Source: Lentisphaera marina
GTDB lineage: Bacteria; Verrucomicrobiota; Lentisphaeria; Lentisphaerales; Lentisphaeraceae
DNA length: 64,000 nt
Direction: 5' to 3'
Assembly: GCF_028745505.1 (NCBI RefSeq)
Contig: NZ_JAQZZL010000001.1
Location: 1,302,001 to 1,366,000 of the forward strand
The notes under the pieces are model-generated. The model ran no database searches. It saw nothing but the letters and a program-made list of their open reading frames with translations, and had not been told where the DNA came from. The translations under genes were made by a program, and so were the position numbers. Positions 33,497-41,924 of this stretch are shown here, piece after piece; position 1 is the first letter of the stretch; each line of letters starts with the position of its first letter.

Positions 33497-34348
33497 TTAA
33501 AATTGTCGAATAAAGGGCAGGTCCTTACTTATGTTTTTAACGAGATGACTTAGAAATAAAGCATCTTCGATAAACTGCTCTGGGCAATCGCCCTTAACAA
33601 ACTCTATCAAGATGGGGATTTCTTTTCCTTCATTTAATAAGCATTTTAAATATAAAGCTAGATCGGACTCTCCTTGCGATAAGGGATGACGATGATAATC
33701 ATCTGGGTAAATTAATTCTCTCACAGTTCCATTAACCTTATTTTTATCTTTTGAGCCGACTGTCCAGTGGTAGATATGGACTGTGTATAAACGTGGGAGT
33801 AATTCTTTTAAACCCTGCAGGGCATATGAAGTTTTGTAGCCATGAGGTGGTTGCCACGAGAAAAAGACATTGGGGTGGACTACTAAGTTGGAGAATTTGA
33901 GTGCCGAATAATTATTATTTGTCAGAGTCCCATCATGGAATTCGAAGCAAATTGCGATGTTTTTTTCGGCAGCCATTTCAGCAATTTTGAGTGTGTCTTC
34001 AACTATAGATGCTATCTCCTCTTGTGAAGAATCTTCATAGTTTTTTGTACCTGCCCAAACTCGTATGCTTTTAGCTTCTAAAGCTTCCGCAGTCAAGAGT
34101 ACTTTTGAAAAACATGTTTGATTAACATCTGTAGAACCCACTCTGTAATAGCTTCCATAAGAAACGATCTCTAAACCAGCTTCCTTACTAAGCTTTTTTA
34201 CATATACGGCTTGATTGAAATCACCAGGTTTAACATGGCATTTAGCATTCCACTCGACACAGGCTAGCTCTGTTTTTTTAGCAAGAGAGATGACTTCCTC
34301 CACGCTATGTTTGGCGAGTGCTATTGAACATAATCCAGTATTAATCAT
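33497..34348 (-). CDS. Sugar phosphate isomerase/epimerase (TIM barrel, AP-endonuclease-2 family)
   Basis: A 283-residue xylose-isomerase-like TIM barrel. Visible strands and metal-ligand regions are ACVEWNAKCHV, EIVSYGSYYRVGS, SIRVWAGTKN, AICFEFHDGTL, VFFSWQPPHG, YTVHIYHW and PILIEFVKGD, with acidic and His residues in the expected places. No signal peptide, so cytoplasmic. The start overlaps the stop of the dehydrogenase gene at 34348, showing translational coupling. With the dehydrogenase and symporter it probably isomerises the sugar acid released by the lyase. The exact substrate is unknown. A 5'-truncated copy lies at 20584. Confidence 0.85.
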   Translation of the reverse strand: MINTGLCSIALAKHSVEEVISLAKKTELACVEWNAKCHVKPGDFNQAVYVKKLSKEAGLEIVSYGSYYRVGSTDVNQTCFSKVLLTAEALEAKSIRVWAGTKNYEDSSQEEIASIVEDTLKIAEMAAEKNIAICFEFHDGTLTNNNYSALKFSNLVVHPNVFFSWQPPHGYKTSYALQGLKELLPRLYTVHIYHWTVGSKDKNKVNGTVRELIYPDDYHRHPLSQGESDLALYLKCLLNEGKEIPILIEFVKGDCPEQFIEDALFLSHLVKNISKDLPFIRQF

Positions 34349-35376
34349 TAGGCTCTCCAGGCTAAAGAAGCTGGCTCAACTGAGTAAAGTAGGGCTTCTT
34401 CACGTGACCAGCGCTGAAAATCGGCTATAACAAAATCGGCCAAACGTTTAACTTCATCATTAGCACTACCTGCTATATGACTCGTCATGTGTATATTTTC
34501 TAAGGCATAGAGTGGATTGCCAAGAGCGGGCGGTTCGGGATATTGGACATCGAGTAATGCGGTTAAATCTTTTCTTGTTTCAAAAACGTCTACCATATCG
34601 TCTTCATTTACTTGAGCACCTCTGCCTGTATTGATAAAAGTCGCTCCTTGACGCATGGAATTAAAAAGAAATTTACCTATAATTTTTTTGTTATTTTCTT
34701 TATCAGCTAAGTGATTGCTTACGACATAAGCCCTGCTAAATGCTTGCTCTAAAGTCACAAACTCATCTATACCAAGTTTTTTTGCCTCTTCAGCAGTATT
34801 ATCGTGATAGTCACAACAAGCGATAATCTTGAGGTTAAAAGGCTTCAATAATTCAATTAATTTTTTACTTACAGCACCAAGCCCTATAAGGGCAATGGTT
34901 TCTCCATAAACGCCATTTCCTACGGTTATTTGACTTTGTTGCCACGGACCTTTTTCGCACTGACGACTATTTTGGTAGAAATTTTTACATGATAATAGGA
35001 TTTGAGCCAAGCAAAACTCAGCTACAGGAATGGCATTGGCCTCGACAGCATTGACTATTGATATTCCTTTTTTGAAGAATTCTTTGGCAAAGTAATTAAC
35101 CGAGCCTGACGCACAGAACACAGCTTTGAGCTTCGGCATCTGTTCGATTTGTTGACTCGTAAGTTTAAGCATACCCCAAGTTGTGAAGATAACTTCGATT
35201 TCAGATAAATTCTGCAATTCCTCAGCTATATTTGCTGAGTTAATTCTAATGGGATACATATCCGTTATAGCTCTTAAATGGGCTAGCCTCTTATCACCAT
35301 AAACATAATCAACGATGTTTGAATCATAAAAATTGACATTATCAGCCATGATGACAGCTTTTCTTAAAGCCTTCAT
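34348..35376 (-). CDS. D-isomer specific 2-hydroxyacid dehydrogenase family protein
   Basis: A ~342-residue NAD(P)-dependent dehydrogenase. The Rossmann loop is ALIGLGAVSKKLIELL. The catalytic Arg lies in FINTGRGAQVNEDD, and the Glu/His region is MTSHIAGSANDEVKRLAD. The loop lacks the classical GxGxxG spacing only slightly (GLGAVS). The ATG at 35376 (MKALRKAVIM), preceded by GAGG, is preferred to the ATG at 35391. It overlaps the symporter gene's stop region and is coupled to the isomerase gene downstream. Probably reduces or oxidises a keto- or hydroxy-acid in uronate catabolism (inference). Confidence 0.85.
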   Translation of the reverse strand: MKALRKAVIMADNVNFYDSNIVDYVYGDKRLAHLRAITDMYPIRINSANIAEELQNLSEIEVIFTTWGMLKLTSQQIEQMPKLKAVFCASGSVNYFAKEFFKKGISIVNAVEANAIPVAEFCLAQILLSCKNFYQNSRQCEKGPWQQSQITVGNGVYGETIALIGLGAVSKKLIELLKPFNLKIIACCDYHDNTAEEAKKLGIDEFVTLEQAFSRAYVVSNHLADKENNKKIIGKFLFNSMRQGATFINTGRGAQVNEDDMVDVFETRKDLTALLDVQYPEPPALGNPLYALENIHMTSHIAGSANDEVKRLADFVIADFQRWSREEALLYSVEPASLAWRA

Positions 35377-35380
35377 GCTA

Positions 35381-37162
35381 TTAGACCTCATCTTTTGTTG
35401 ATTTTAAATATTTTCTATAGAGCATAAGCCCAATTGAAAAAATGACTCCACCCACAAATAAGAAGCATAAGCGACCACTCAATTCATTGGGGATCAACAT
35501 GCCTAATAAAATAAAACCACCAAAGACCAAGCACATGAAACCAAGCATTTTATATTGCATGCCATCTTGGTGTTTTACATCTTCTAAATCATGGTCAATC
35601 GGGCGCGCCATATCTTCAAAAAAGACATCGACTTGTTGAATAAATTCAGGGCTTGATTTCTTGTAAAATATTGAGGTCATAAAAAACCAACTCACACTTA
35701 CCACAAAAACTATTATGGTGATGAAAATATATTGAATATCGGCTTGTTCGGCAGCATTTAGTGGCGCCGTTTCTGAAAGTATTTTTAAGGCGAGCTCATC
35801 AGAATAAAGCATTTTAGCGAAGGCTCCCGTTATAAGACCAACTAAAACAGTACTCCACGCTGACCAAGAGGGAGTCTTTTTGTACAAAATACCTAGAATA
35901 ACAGGTATCATAAGTGGCATTAGGATCATGCCATTCAAGACTTGAAAAATATCAAATAAATTCATTTCGCGAAGTTTATTAAACGCGATGGCAATAAGGA
36001 TAATAATCAAACCAAAAACGACGGTAAATATCCGACCAACTAATAGTTGTTGCTCGCCAGAAGAATCTTTATTAATATATTTTAGATAGACATTCCTTAC
36101 GAAGTATCCAGCATTTCTATTAACGGCGGTATCCATCGATGACATGGCGGCGGCAAAGATGCCACAAATCAATAAGCCCATCATACCTTGGGGAAGTGTT
36201 TTAAACGCCATGGCTAAAAAAGCGCCCTCAGCAGGAACTTTCATATCCGGAAAAACTGCGGTCATATCTGGGTAGACCACTGCGGCACATATTGCAGGTA
36301 ACTGCATAATCGATTTAAGCGGAATGATAACAATGATCACCGCCATCATGATAACCATTTTACGCACTTGCTTACCATCCTTAGCCACTAGGTACTTAAA
36401 GCCTTCACCATTGAGATCAATCGATATTAAGGTTAAGGTTAGAAGTGTCACCGCCACCCAGAGTAGTAATACCACTGGACGAGTATTTACTGTGAAGTCA
36501 AAATGACGATCAGGTAAAACATTGTGTAAGTTTGAGACACCACCTATTTCAGGTAGGTTCACACTAAAATACACAACGACTAAGACAGTTAAAAACATCA
36601 GTAAGCCTTGCACAAAATCACTTGCAGCCACGGCCCACTGCCCCCCAAACAAAGACATTACAGTCACAATTGTGGTCATTCCAATAATAGTCGTGTTTGT
36701 ATCAATAGATAAGGCACTGGCGAAAAATACCGCCACGGCATTTAGACCGACTCCCCCCCAAAACAAAGACATGGGCATAACGAGGTAGACATACATTTGT
36801 TCAGACGCTAAACCAAATCTTTTATATACCGCTTCAAGAGATGTAATAACCCGCATTTGGCGAAAGCGAGGTGCTATGAACCAAAGCACGGGAACGGCTA
36901 TGCCACCTGCAATCCACCAAATACCTGGGAGCAAGAATCCCGTCTGGTAAACTTTGGCGGCAGCCGCAGTAAAGCTCCATGCACTTATACTTGCCACAAT
37001 AGCAGACATACCAGCTATCCACCATAACATATTACCCCCACCTCGAAAGAAATCGCTAGCATCACTATTGATGTTTTTAAATACTTGACCTATACCCATT
37101 ATAAATACAAGGTATAAAGCAATCACTACCCAATCCCAGCCGGCTAATGTGAATTCTATCAT
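35381..37162 (-). CDS. Sodium:solute symporter (SSS family)
   Basis: A 593-residue integral membrane protein with about 13-14 hydrophobic segments spread over its length. SSS signatures are DFFRGGGNMLWWIAGMSA, AWSFTAAAAKVYQTGF, and GIFAAAMSSMDTAVNRNAGY, the conserved sodium-site helix. A charged cytoplasmic linker (QVDVFFEDMARPIDHDLED) precedes the last two helices, a feature of SSS proteins in sugar-acid loci. It is probably the importer for lyase products. It is the first structural gene after the LacI regulator gene, 160 bp away, in the same direction. Confidence 0.92.
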   Translation of the reverse strand: MIEFTLAGWDWVVIALYLVFIMGIGQVFKNINSDASDFFRGGGNMLWWIAGMSAIVASISAWSFTAAAAKVYQTGFLLPGIWWIAGGIAVPVLWFIAPRFRQMRVITSLEAVYKRFGLASEQMYVYLVMPMSLFWGGVGLNAVAVFFASALSIDTNTTIIGMTTIVTVMSLFGGQWAVAASDFVQGLLMFLTVLVVVYFSVNLPEIGGVSNLHNVLPDRHFDFTVNTRPVVLLLWVAVTLLTLTLISIDLNGEGFKYLVAKDGKQVRKMVIMMAVIIVIIPLKSIMQLPAICAAVVYPDMTAVFPDMKVPAEGAFLAMAFKTLPQGMMGLLICGIFAAAMSSMDTAVNRNAGYFVRNVYLKYINKDSSGEQQLLVGRIFTVVFGLIIILIAIAFNKLREMNLFDIFQVLNGMILMPLMIPVILGILYKKTPSWSAWSTVLVGLITGAFAKMLYSDELALKILSETAPLNAAEQADIQYIFITIIVFVVSVSWFFMTSIFYKKSSPEFIQQVDVFFEDMARPIDHDLEDVKHQDGMQYKMLGFMCLVFGGFILLGMLIPNELSGRLCFLFVGGVIFSIGLMLYRKYLKSTKDEV

Positions 37163-37322
37163 AATTCTCCAGTATATTAATATTTATTATAAAGAGTATA
37201 ATAATCATCACGATTAGATCAATAAACAGATTTATTTAAATATGAATACTTGTATGTAAATACATAATATTAAGTTATTTATGTAAGTACAAATAAAGAA
37301 AAATTATAATAATAAACTAGCC

Positions 37323-38375
37323 TTATGGAAAGTTAGCCCCATCTGAAATGACAGGAGTCAAGTACAATTGTCTAATAGGGTCTTGCGGGTTTTTCATGCG
37401 GAGAAAGAGTCTCTCAATGGCTTTGTTCGCAATCGATTCAACTTGGATATCGACAGACAAGGGCCTGGGGTGTAAATTATCCAAGATATAATCATTGTTC
37501 ACTCCAATAATGCATAGTTTTTTGATATCCATTATTGGATGCGCTAACAAAATTTGGTGTAAGCCGATTGCTACAGTGTCTGAAGTTGTGAATATGGCCG
37601 TAGGTAAAACTTCTTGCTTGCTTAATTTTTCAACAGCATTGTAGATCTCGATGAAATTTGGCTTATGCCCCCTTGGAGATTCGTCTTCCACAGAAAAACC
37701 ACTATCTGTGTAAGTCACTAAGCCTGCAGATCTACATCGCTTCAGGAATGACTGTTTCCTTACGCCAATTTCTTCACCTAAACATGCCACCGTTTTATGG
37801 CCGTGTTTAATAAAATAGTCCGCCGCTAAATCTCCAATCACACACTCATAAGTTACATGATCAAAGTAATCAAATTTTTCCGTGGACCCCATCACTCTAA
37901 CACAGGGGAGTGACCTCAATTTTTGCAGTAATTTCAAATCACTGAGATCAAGATTAAATAAAATGGCGCCATCAAGTTTATTTGGGATACTCTCCCATGA
38001 CTGGTTTTTTGGCAGGTTTTTTATGATCAAATTAAAGTCTTCTTGATTTAAAGCCTGTTCGATTCTTTGCAAGAGTCTGTGGTAGACTGGCGCATGTAAT
38101 AAGTAGGGTTCCAGCTGAGTAAGAACCGCTATTTGTTTTTGTAGGTAACGCTTCGGTCTTCGTCTGGGTGCTCTATGTCCCTTTCTTTTATGAACAGGCT
38201 GTATTTCATAAGCCAATTTTTCTATGGCTTCTTTAACCTTTTTTACCGTCAGGGGTTTTACGCTACTATCGTTATTAATAACTCTTGAAACAGTTGGCTG
38301 AGATACCCCAGCAAGCACAGCAACATCTTTTAATGTTACTATATGGTTTTTCTTCTTATTTTCTTCTTTATCCAT
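37323..38375 (-). CDS. LacI-family transcriptional regulator
   Basis: A 350-residue regulator. The N-terminal LacI helix-turn-helix is VTLKDVAVLAGVSQPTVSRV followed by the hinge VKEAIEKLAYE. A periplasmic-binding-like ligand domain follows (FTTSDTVAIGLHQILLAHP, IGVNNDYILDNLHPRPLSVD). A basic stretch of Arg/Lys (KRKGHRAPRRRPKRY) after the hinge is longer than usual. It most likely controls the downstream symporter-dehydrogenase-isomerase-lyase genes in response to a sugar. No perfect operator was found in the 160-bp gap; an inverted repeat lies upstream at 38510-38542. Confidence 0.92.
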   Translation of the reverse strand: MDKEENKKKNHIVTLKDVAVLAGVSQPTVSRVINNDSSVKPLTVKKVKEAIEKLAYEIQPVHKRKGHRAPRRRPKRYLQKQIAVLTQLEPYLLHAPVYHRLLQRIEQALNQEDFNLIIKNLPKNQSWESIPNKLDGAILFNLDLSDLKLLQKLRSLPCVRVMGSTEKFDYFDHVTYECVIGDLAADYFIKHGHKTVACLGEEIGVRKQSFLKRCRSAGLVTYTDSGFSVEDESPRGHKPNFIEIYNAVEKLSKQEVLPTAIFTTSDTVAIGLHQILLAHPIMDIKKLCIIGVNNDYILDNLHPRPLSVDIQVESIANKAIERLFLRMKNPQDPIRQLYLTPVISDGANFP

Positions 38376-38509
38376 TGTATACCATCTTCACATAGCTAAG
38401 AGTCAAGACATATTATAAAAGAAGATCTATTTTTTAACAAGCCCTAAGTCATTCAAAACTGAGCTTTGACTCTGGATAATCGTACATATAGACGTATATT
38501 TTCTCGCTT

Positions 38510-38542
38510 CAGTATTACGGCCTCATATGCGTCATAATACTG
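38510..38542. promoter_or_regulatory. Inverted repeat upstream of LacI regulator
   Basis: CAGTATTA and TAATACTG form a perfect 8-bp inverted repeat with a 17-base spacer, 135 bp upstream of the regulator start. It could be an autoregulatory operator or a scar of the insertion boundary at about 38548. Confidence 0.3.
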
Positions 38543-38547
38543 CTTCA

Positions 38548-38677
38548 ATGTTACCAACGGGAGCGTTAGTTCCATTCTTACACTAAATGATGAAAAAATG
38601 AAAATTAATTTTTCTGAAGGCTATTTTTTGAAATAGTTCATATTCTTTAAAGAAGAACTTCTTCATGGCGTAACTTC
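38548..38677. other. Intergenic block homologous to 11349-11476
   Basis: This non-coding DNA downstream of the kinase gene (TTACCAACGGGAGCG, TTAAATTAATTTTT-like and ATAGTTCATATTCTT elements) recurs upstream of the sigma factor gene at 11277. Similarity stops at about 38548, marking one edge of the inserted polysaccharide locus. Confidence 0.6.
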
Positions 38678-40618
38678 TTAGTAAAAGATGACTTTGATTG
38701 ACTTTGGTAGATCTTTTAATAAGTCTTTGTCAGTCGTTTTCTCCGGTAGATAAACACGTTCAAGTGTTTTACAGGTTTTTAGATAAGGAATTTGACGATT
38801 GGGTTCGTGTTCAGGTAGAGTGATTGTCTTTAAAGGCAAACCTCTTATAGAAGCAATGTTACGAGGTAGCTCTGCGTGACGAAGGTCGAGTTCAGTGATA
38901 TTAGTTCTGTAAAGACCATTGATCTCTACTATTTTACTGGAATCCATTTTTATTAAATGACCTTCGAAAGAAACTTCTTTTAGATTATGATTTTGAAGTT
39001 TAAGAACTTCAAGAGCATACAGACGTCTTTGATCGAGTGTCAAGAAATGCAGTTTAGGACTAAAAGTGAATTCATTTATCATGTTGTGAAGTCTATATTT
39101 ATCGAATGTTCTGACGATCCAGATGATTTCTTCAAAGCTTAGGTCTTTACGACCTTTGAACTTATTGAGGCAGTCCTGACTTGCTAAAATATGTCTATCT
39201 TTATCTCCCATTCCTCCCTGTTGGTATGATTGAATAGATGCTTCAAACTCAAATAGGCTAGCCTGTAAGTAGCCTAAATCGCGATGAGCTATTTGGAGGC
39301 TTTGATCAAGCTCGACTGCAACTTTTGCTAAATCGATTCCTTTCTGGACTTCATAATTTTCAACGGCATTTCGAGTTAATGAAATGAGCTGTGGCATAGA
39401 TTCGCTGGCGATAAGCCTCTTTAATTCGTTAGTTCTTTGCCATTTTGTTAAATTGTCCTTTGCTTCTAACTCGGCATCACGAGCTTGTTTAGCCGCAATT
39501 TTAGCTTCTGATTCACTTTTTTTAATTGAGATTAGAAAAATACTTGTCGCAGAAATGAGTAAGATACCACTAATGATCATTACGAATGACAGAAGTTTAT
39601 TGCGCTTTACTAATAACTTGACCTGAATTAGAAAACTCGATTTCTCCACACTTGTAACAAAGCCTCTTAGGTAAGAAAGGAGGTCAGACTTAAGTTGAGC
39701 TACGCTTGTGTAGCGTTCATTGGGATTAAGTTCCATAGCTTTGCACGATATGGCTTCAAGAACTGCAGGGATTTCTCTTTTTGGACTGACTTGAGATGGA
39801 CTTGGAAAATCTCCTTTTACTGTTTGAGCGAGGACTTCTTTAACAGAGCCCTTACCAGGTCTTTCTAGGCTAAGTATTGTGTAGAGTATGGCTCCTAGGG
39901 AATAGATATCTGACTGGAAGCTACTTTCAGAAATGGAACCGCGAGCTTGTTCAGGTGACATGTAGCCCGGGGTTCCTCTAATCACACCATCCTGAGTTAC
40001 AAAGCTTTCACTTATAATGAGTTCTTCAGTGTGATTGTCTTGTTGATTTATATCTCTAGCTAAGCCCCAGTCACACACCATGACTTCCCCGAAATGACTG
40101 ATTTGGATATTTTCAGGTTTGAGATCTAAATGAATAATGCCTTGTGAATGTGCATAAGAAACGGCATCGCAGATTTTTACAAATATGTCCAAGAGCTCAC
40201 TTAAACTTAAATCAGATTGGTTTATCTTGATCTCTTCAATGAGTTCCTGGAAACTAATACCTTCCACGAGTTTCATAGTGAAGTAAACCTCATCATTTTC
40301 GTCTATGCCAAGATCGTGTAAAGGTACAATATTGGGATGCTCAAGTCTTGCACAAATTCGCGCTTCTCGCAAAAAACGTTCACTTGTCTCACGTCCAGTA
40401 TCACCTTTCAGGGTGGCTTTAGCAACTAAACGACCAGTGAGTTTATCTTTGACCAAAGAGACCGTTTTCATAGCACCTTGACCTAGTTCAGTCTGATGTG
40501 CATAACGATCAGTCGTTATTTTTAATTGTTGATAGAGCTCACCAGAACTTTGCTCATTACAGACTGCATCGTCAAAAATGTTTTCTAAATTGCGTTTCAC
40601 CTGAAATTTATCAGACAT
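38678..40618 (-). CDS. Membrane Ser/Thr kinase with C-terminal leucine-rich-like tail
   Basis: A 646-residue protein. The kinase domain spans ~45-320: ELGQGAMKTVSLV, VAKATLK lysine, catalytic loop HLDLKPEN, DWGLARD and GYMSPEQARG. HRD is HLD and DFG is DWG; both variants are frequent in planctomycete-type kinases and the catalytic Asp residues are kept. One membrane helix (about 345-365, VMIISGILLISATSIFLISI) is followed by an alpha-helical linker and TPR-like region. A tail with LRR-like spacing (NITELDLRHAELPRNIAS, LKTITLPE) ends the protein. It probably phosphorylates a partner sigma factor or regulator (inference). Its 3' end has a decayed duplicate at 11477. Confidence 0.9.
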   Translation of the reverse strand: MSDKFQVKRNLENIFDDAVCNEQSSGELYQQLKITTDRYAHQTELGQGAMKTVSLVKDKLTGRLVAKATLKGDTGRETSERFLREARICARLEHPNIVPLHDLGIDENDEVYFTMKLVEGISFQELIEEIKINQSDLSLSELLDIFVKICDAVSYAHSQGIIHLDLKPENIQISHFGEVMVCDWGLARDINQQDNHTEELIISESFVTQDGVIRGTPGYMSPEQARGSISESSFQSDIYSLGAILYTILSLERPGKGSVKEVLAQTVKGDFPSPSQVSPKREIPAVLEAISCKAMELNPNERYTSVAQLKSDLLSYLRGFVTSVEKSSFLIQVKLLVKRNKLLSFVMIISGILLISATSIFLISIKKSESEAKIAAKQARDAELEAKDNLTKWQRTNELKRLIASESMPQLISLTRNAVENYEVQKGIDLAKVAVELDQSLQIAHRDLGYLQASLFEFEASIQSYQQGGMGDKDRHILASQDCLNKFKGRKDLSFEEIIWIVRTFDKYRLHNMINEFTFSPKLHFLTLDQRRLYALEVLKLQNHNLKEVSFEGHLIKMDSSKIVEINGLYRTNITELDLRHAELPRNIASIRGLPLKTITLPEHEPNRQIPYLKTCKTLERVYLPEKTTDKDLLKDLPKSIKVIFY

Positions 40619-40753
40619 AGCTGGCTATCCAATTCAAAGTTTTCGTATACTCCACTTGTGGAAGTTAATTATAATCGCCTATTGCTTTGATAACAAAGTT
40701 TATACTAGCTATTATAATTCAATTCTAAACAGGTCTTTACTCTTTATAAGCAC

Positions 40754-40784
40754 AAAAAAGCCTTGGCAAAACCAAGGCTTTTTT
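40754..40784 (-). terminator. Rho-independent terminator of the propeller gene
   Basis: AAAAAAGCCTTGG and CCAAGGCTTTTTT form a perfect 13-bp stem with a CAAAA loop. It is symmetrical, so it could act in both directions. Confidence 0.9.
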
Positions 40785-40804
40785 ATTACAGAATTTTTAC
40801 TAAT

Positions 40805-41848
40805 TTATTTCTGAAGAATAAATTTTCTTAAGCGACCAGTAGAATTCCAATCTTGAACATAAAGATTGAGGTCTTTGTCTAGTGCACAGCCATGTGGAGC
40901 GGTGAAAATAGATGGTTTCCAATCTTTTGGTTTTACGCCATAATTATGGTGTTGCTTTTTGTCGGGGTTATCACCTAGAATTGAGATAACTTTAAAGTCT
41001 TTATCAAGAATGACGCAGCGACCAGAGAGTTCAGCGACGGCCACGTAGTCCCCCATGATTGAAACAGCGCAAGGACGACGGAGATCAGTGGTGGGTGTGT
41101 CGACATATTCACCTTCGAGAGTCATACGCTGAAGTTTGCGATTTTCGCGATCAACAACAATAATGAGTGGTTTTTCTCCGCGTGTATCAATAGTGAGGCC
41201 GTGGTTAGTGACAAATTTGCCACCTTCTTTTCTTCCAACACCACCAAAACTTTTGATATATTTGCGATCAGCAGAATAAACGTTAATTAGGTTTGTTGCA
41301 TAACCATCTGCAACGTAAATACGGCCATCGGGCGCGACATCAACTGCAGTGGGTTTGTAACGTACTTTTTCACCTTGGTAGGCTTTATGAGCAGGAGGTC
41401 CTTGGATAGTCCAAATGATATTGCCTTCAAGATCAATTTTACAGACTTTTTGATGATTGTTAAAAGCTGCATATATAAACTCTTGCCCATTTTCTTCTTT
41501 TAATGAAAGATTATGGCTCATCATTGTGGGCTTACCAAAAGTTTTAATAACATGACCATCGCCACAGAATTTTATGATACCATCACCAGTTTGAGTACTA
41601 ACGTAAATATTTCCAGCTTTGTCAATAGCAACACCACCATGAGTGGCTCCAAGAGCAGGTTTACCTTTGGGAGTTTCGCCCCAATTAAGGTCGACCTTAT
41701 AAGTGAATTTACCTTGTCCCGTGACGTAATCAGCATCGACAAAAGGAGCCTTCTGTAGTGCTTCGGGATTAATTAAGTGACTGTGTCCTTCATGAGCAAA
41801 GGAAGTGAAAGCTGCCGTAAGCAGACCTAAAGCTAGGAGTTTTTTCAT
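40805..41848 (-). CDS. Secreted NHL-type beta-propeller protein
   Basis: A 347-residue protein with a signal peptide (MKKLLALGLLTAAFTSFAHE) and a His-rich start of the mature chain (HEGHSH). Repeating strands characteristic of six-bladed NHL propellers follow: GGVAIDKAGNIYVSTQTGDG, VDVAPDGRIYVADGYATN, HGLTIDTRGEKPLIIVVD and HGCALDKDLNLYVQDWN. It lies 76 bp downstream of the DUF1501 gene on the same strand, so it probably belongs to that operon. It also has its own motif TTCAATGATTGAA 21 bp before the start. Function unknown; a binding partner of the cytochrome/DUF1501 complex is plausible. Confidence 0.85.
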   Translation of the reverse strand: MKKLLALGLLTAAFTSFAHEGHSHLINPEALQKAPFVDADYVTGQGKFTYKVDLNWGETPKGKPALGATHGGVAIDKAGNIYVSTQTGDGIIKFCGDGHVIKTFGKPTMMSHNLSLKEENGQEFIYAAFNNHQKVCKIDLEGNIIWTIQGPPAHKAYQGEKVRYKPTAVDVAPDGRIYVADGYATNLINVYSADRKYIKSFGGVGRKEGGKFVTNHGLTIDTRGEKPLIIVVDRENRKLQRMTLEGEYVDTPTTDLRRPCAVSIMGDYVAVAELSGRCVILDKDFKVISILGDNPDKKQHHNYGVKPKDWKPSIFTAPHGCALDKDLNLYVQDWNSTGRLRKFILQK

Positions 41849-41868
41849 AATGAACCCTTTTTAATTTA

Positions 41869-41881
41869 TTCAATGATTGAA
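41869..41881. promoter_or_regulatory. Perfect palindrome TTCAATGATTGAA before propeller gene
   Basis: TTCAAT-G-ATTGAA lies 21-33 bp upstream of the start at 41848, at operator or promoter distance. It matches elements upstream of both PSCyt1 operons and the sulfatase. Confidence 0.4.
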
Positions 41882-41924
41882 ATTATATAGGCTGTAAATC
41901 TTTTTAAAAGTTGATTTTGAGAGT

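Larger units (their letters stand above)
31755..34196 (+). repeat. Direct repeat, copy B (2.44 kb)
   Basis: This is the source-like copy of the block at 18841-21283. Here both border genes, FGE-heparinase and TIM-barrel isomerase, are complete and continue beyond the repeat. Confidence 0.92.
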
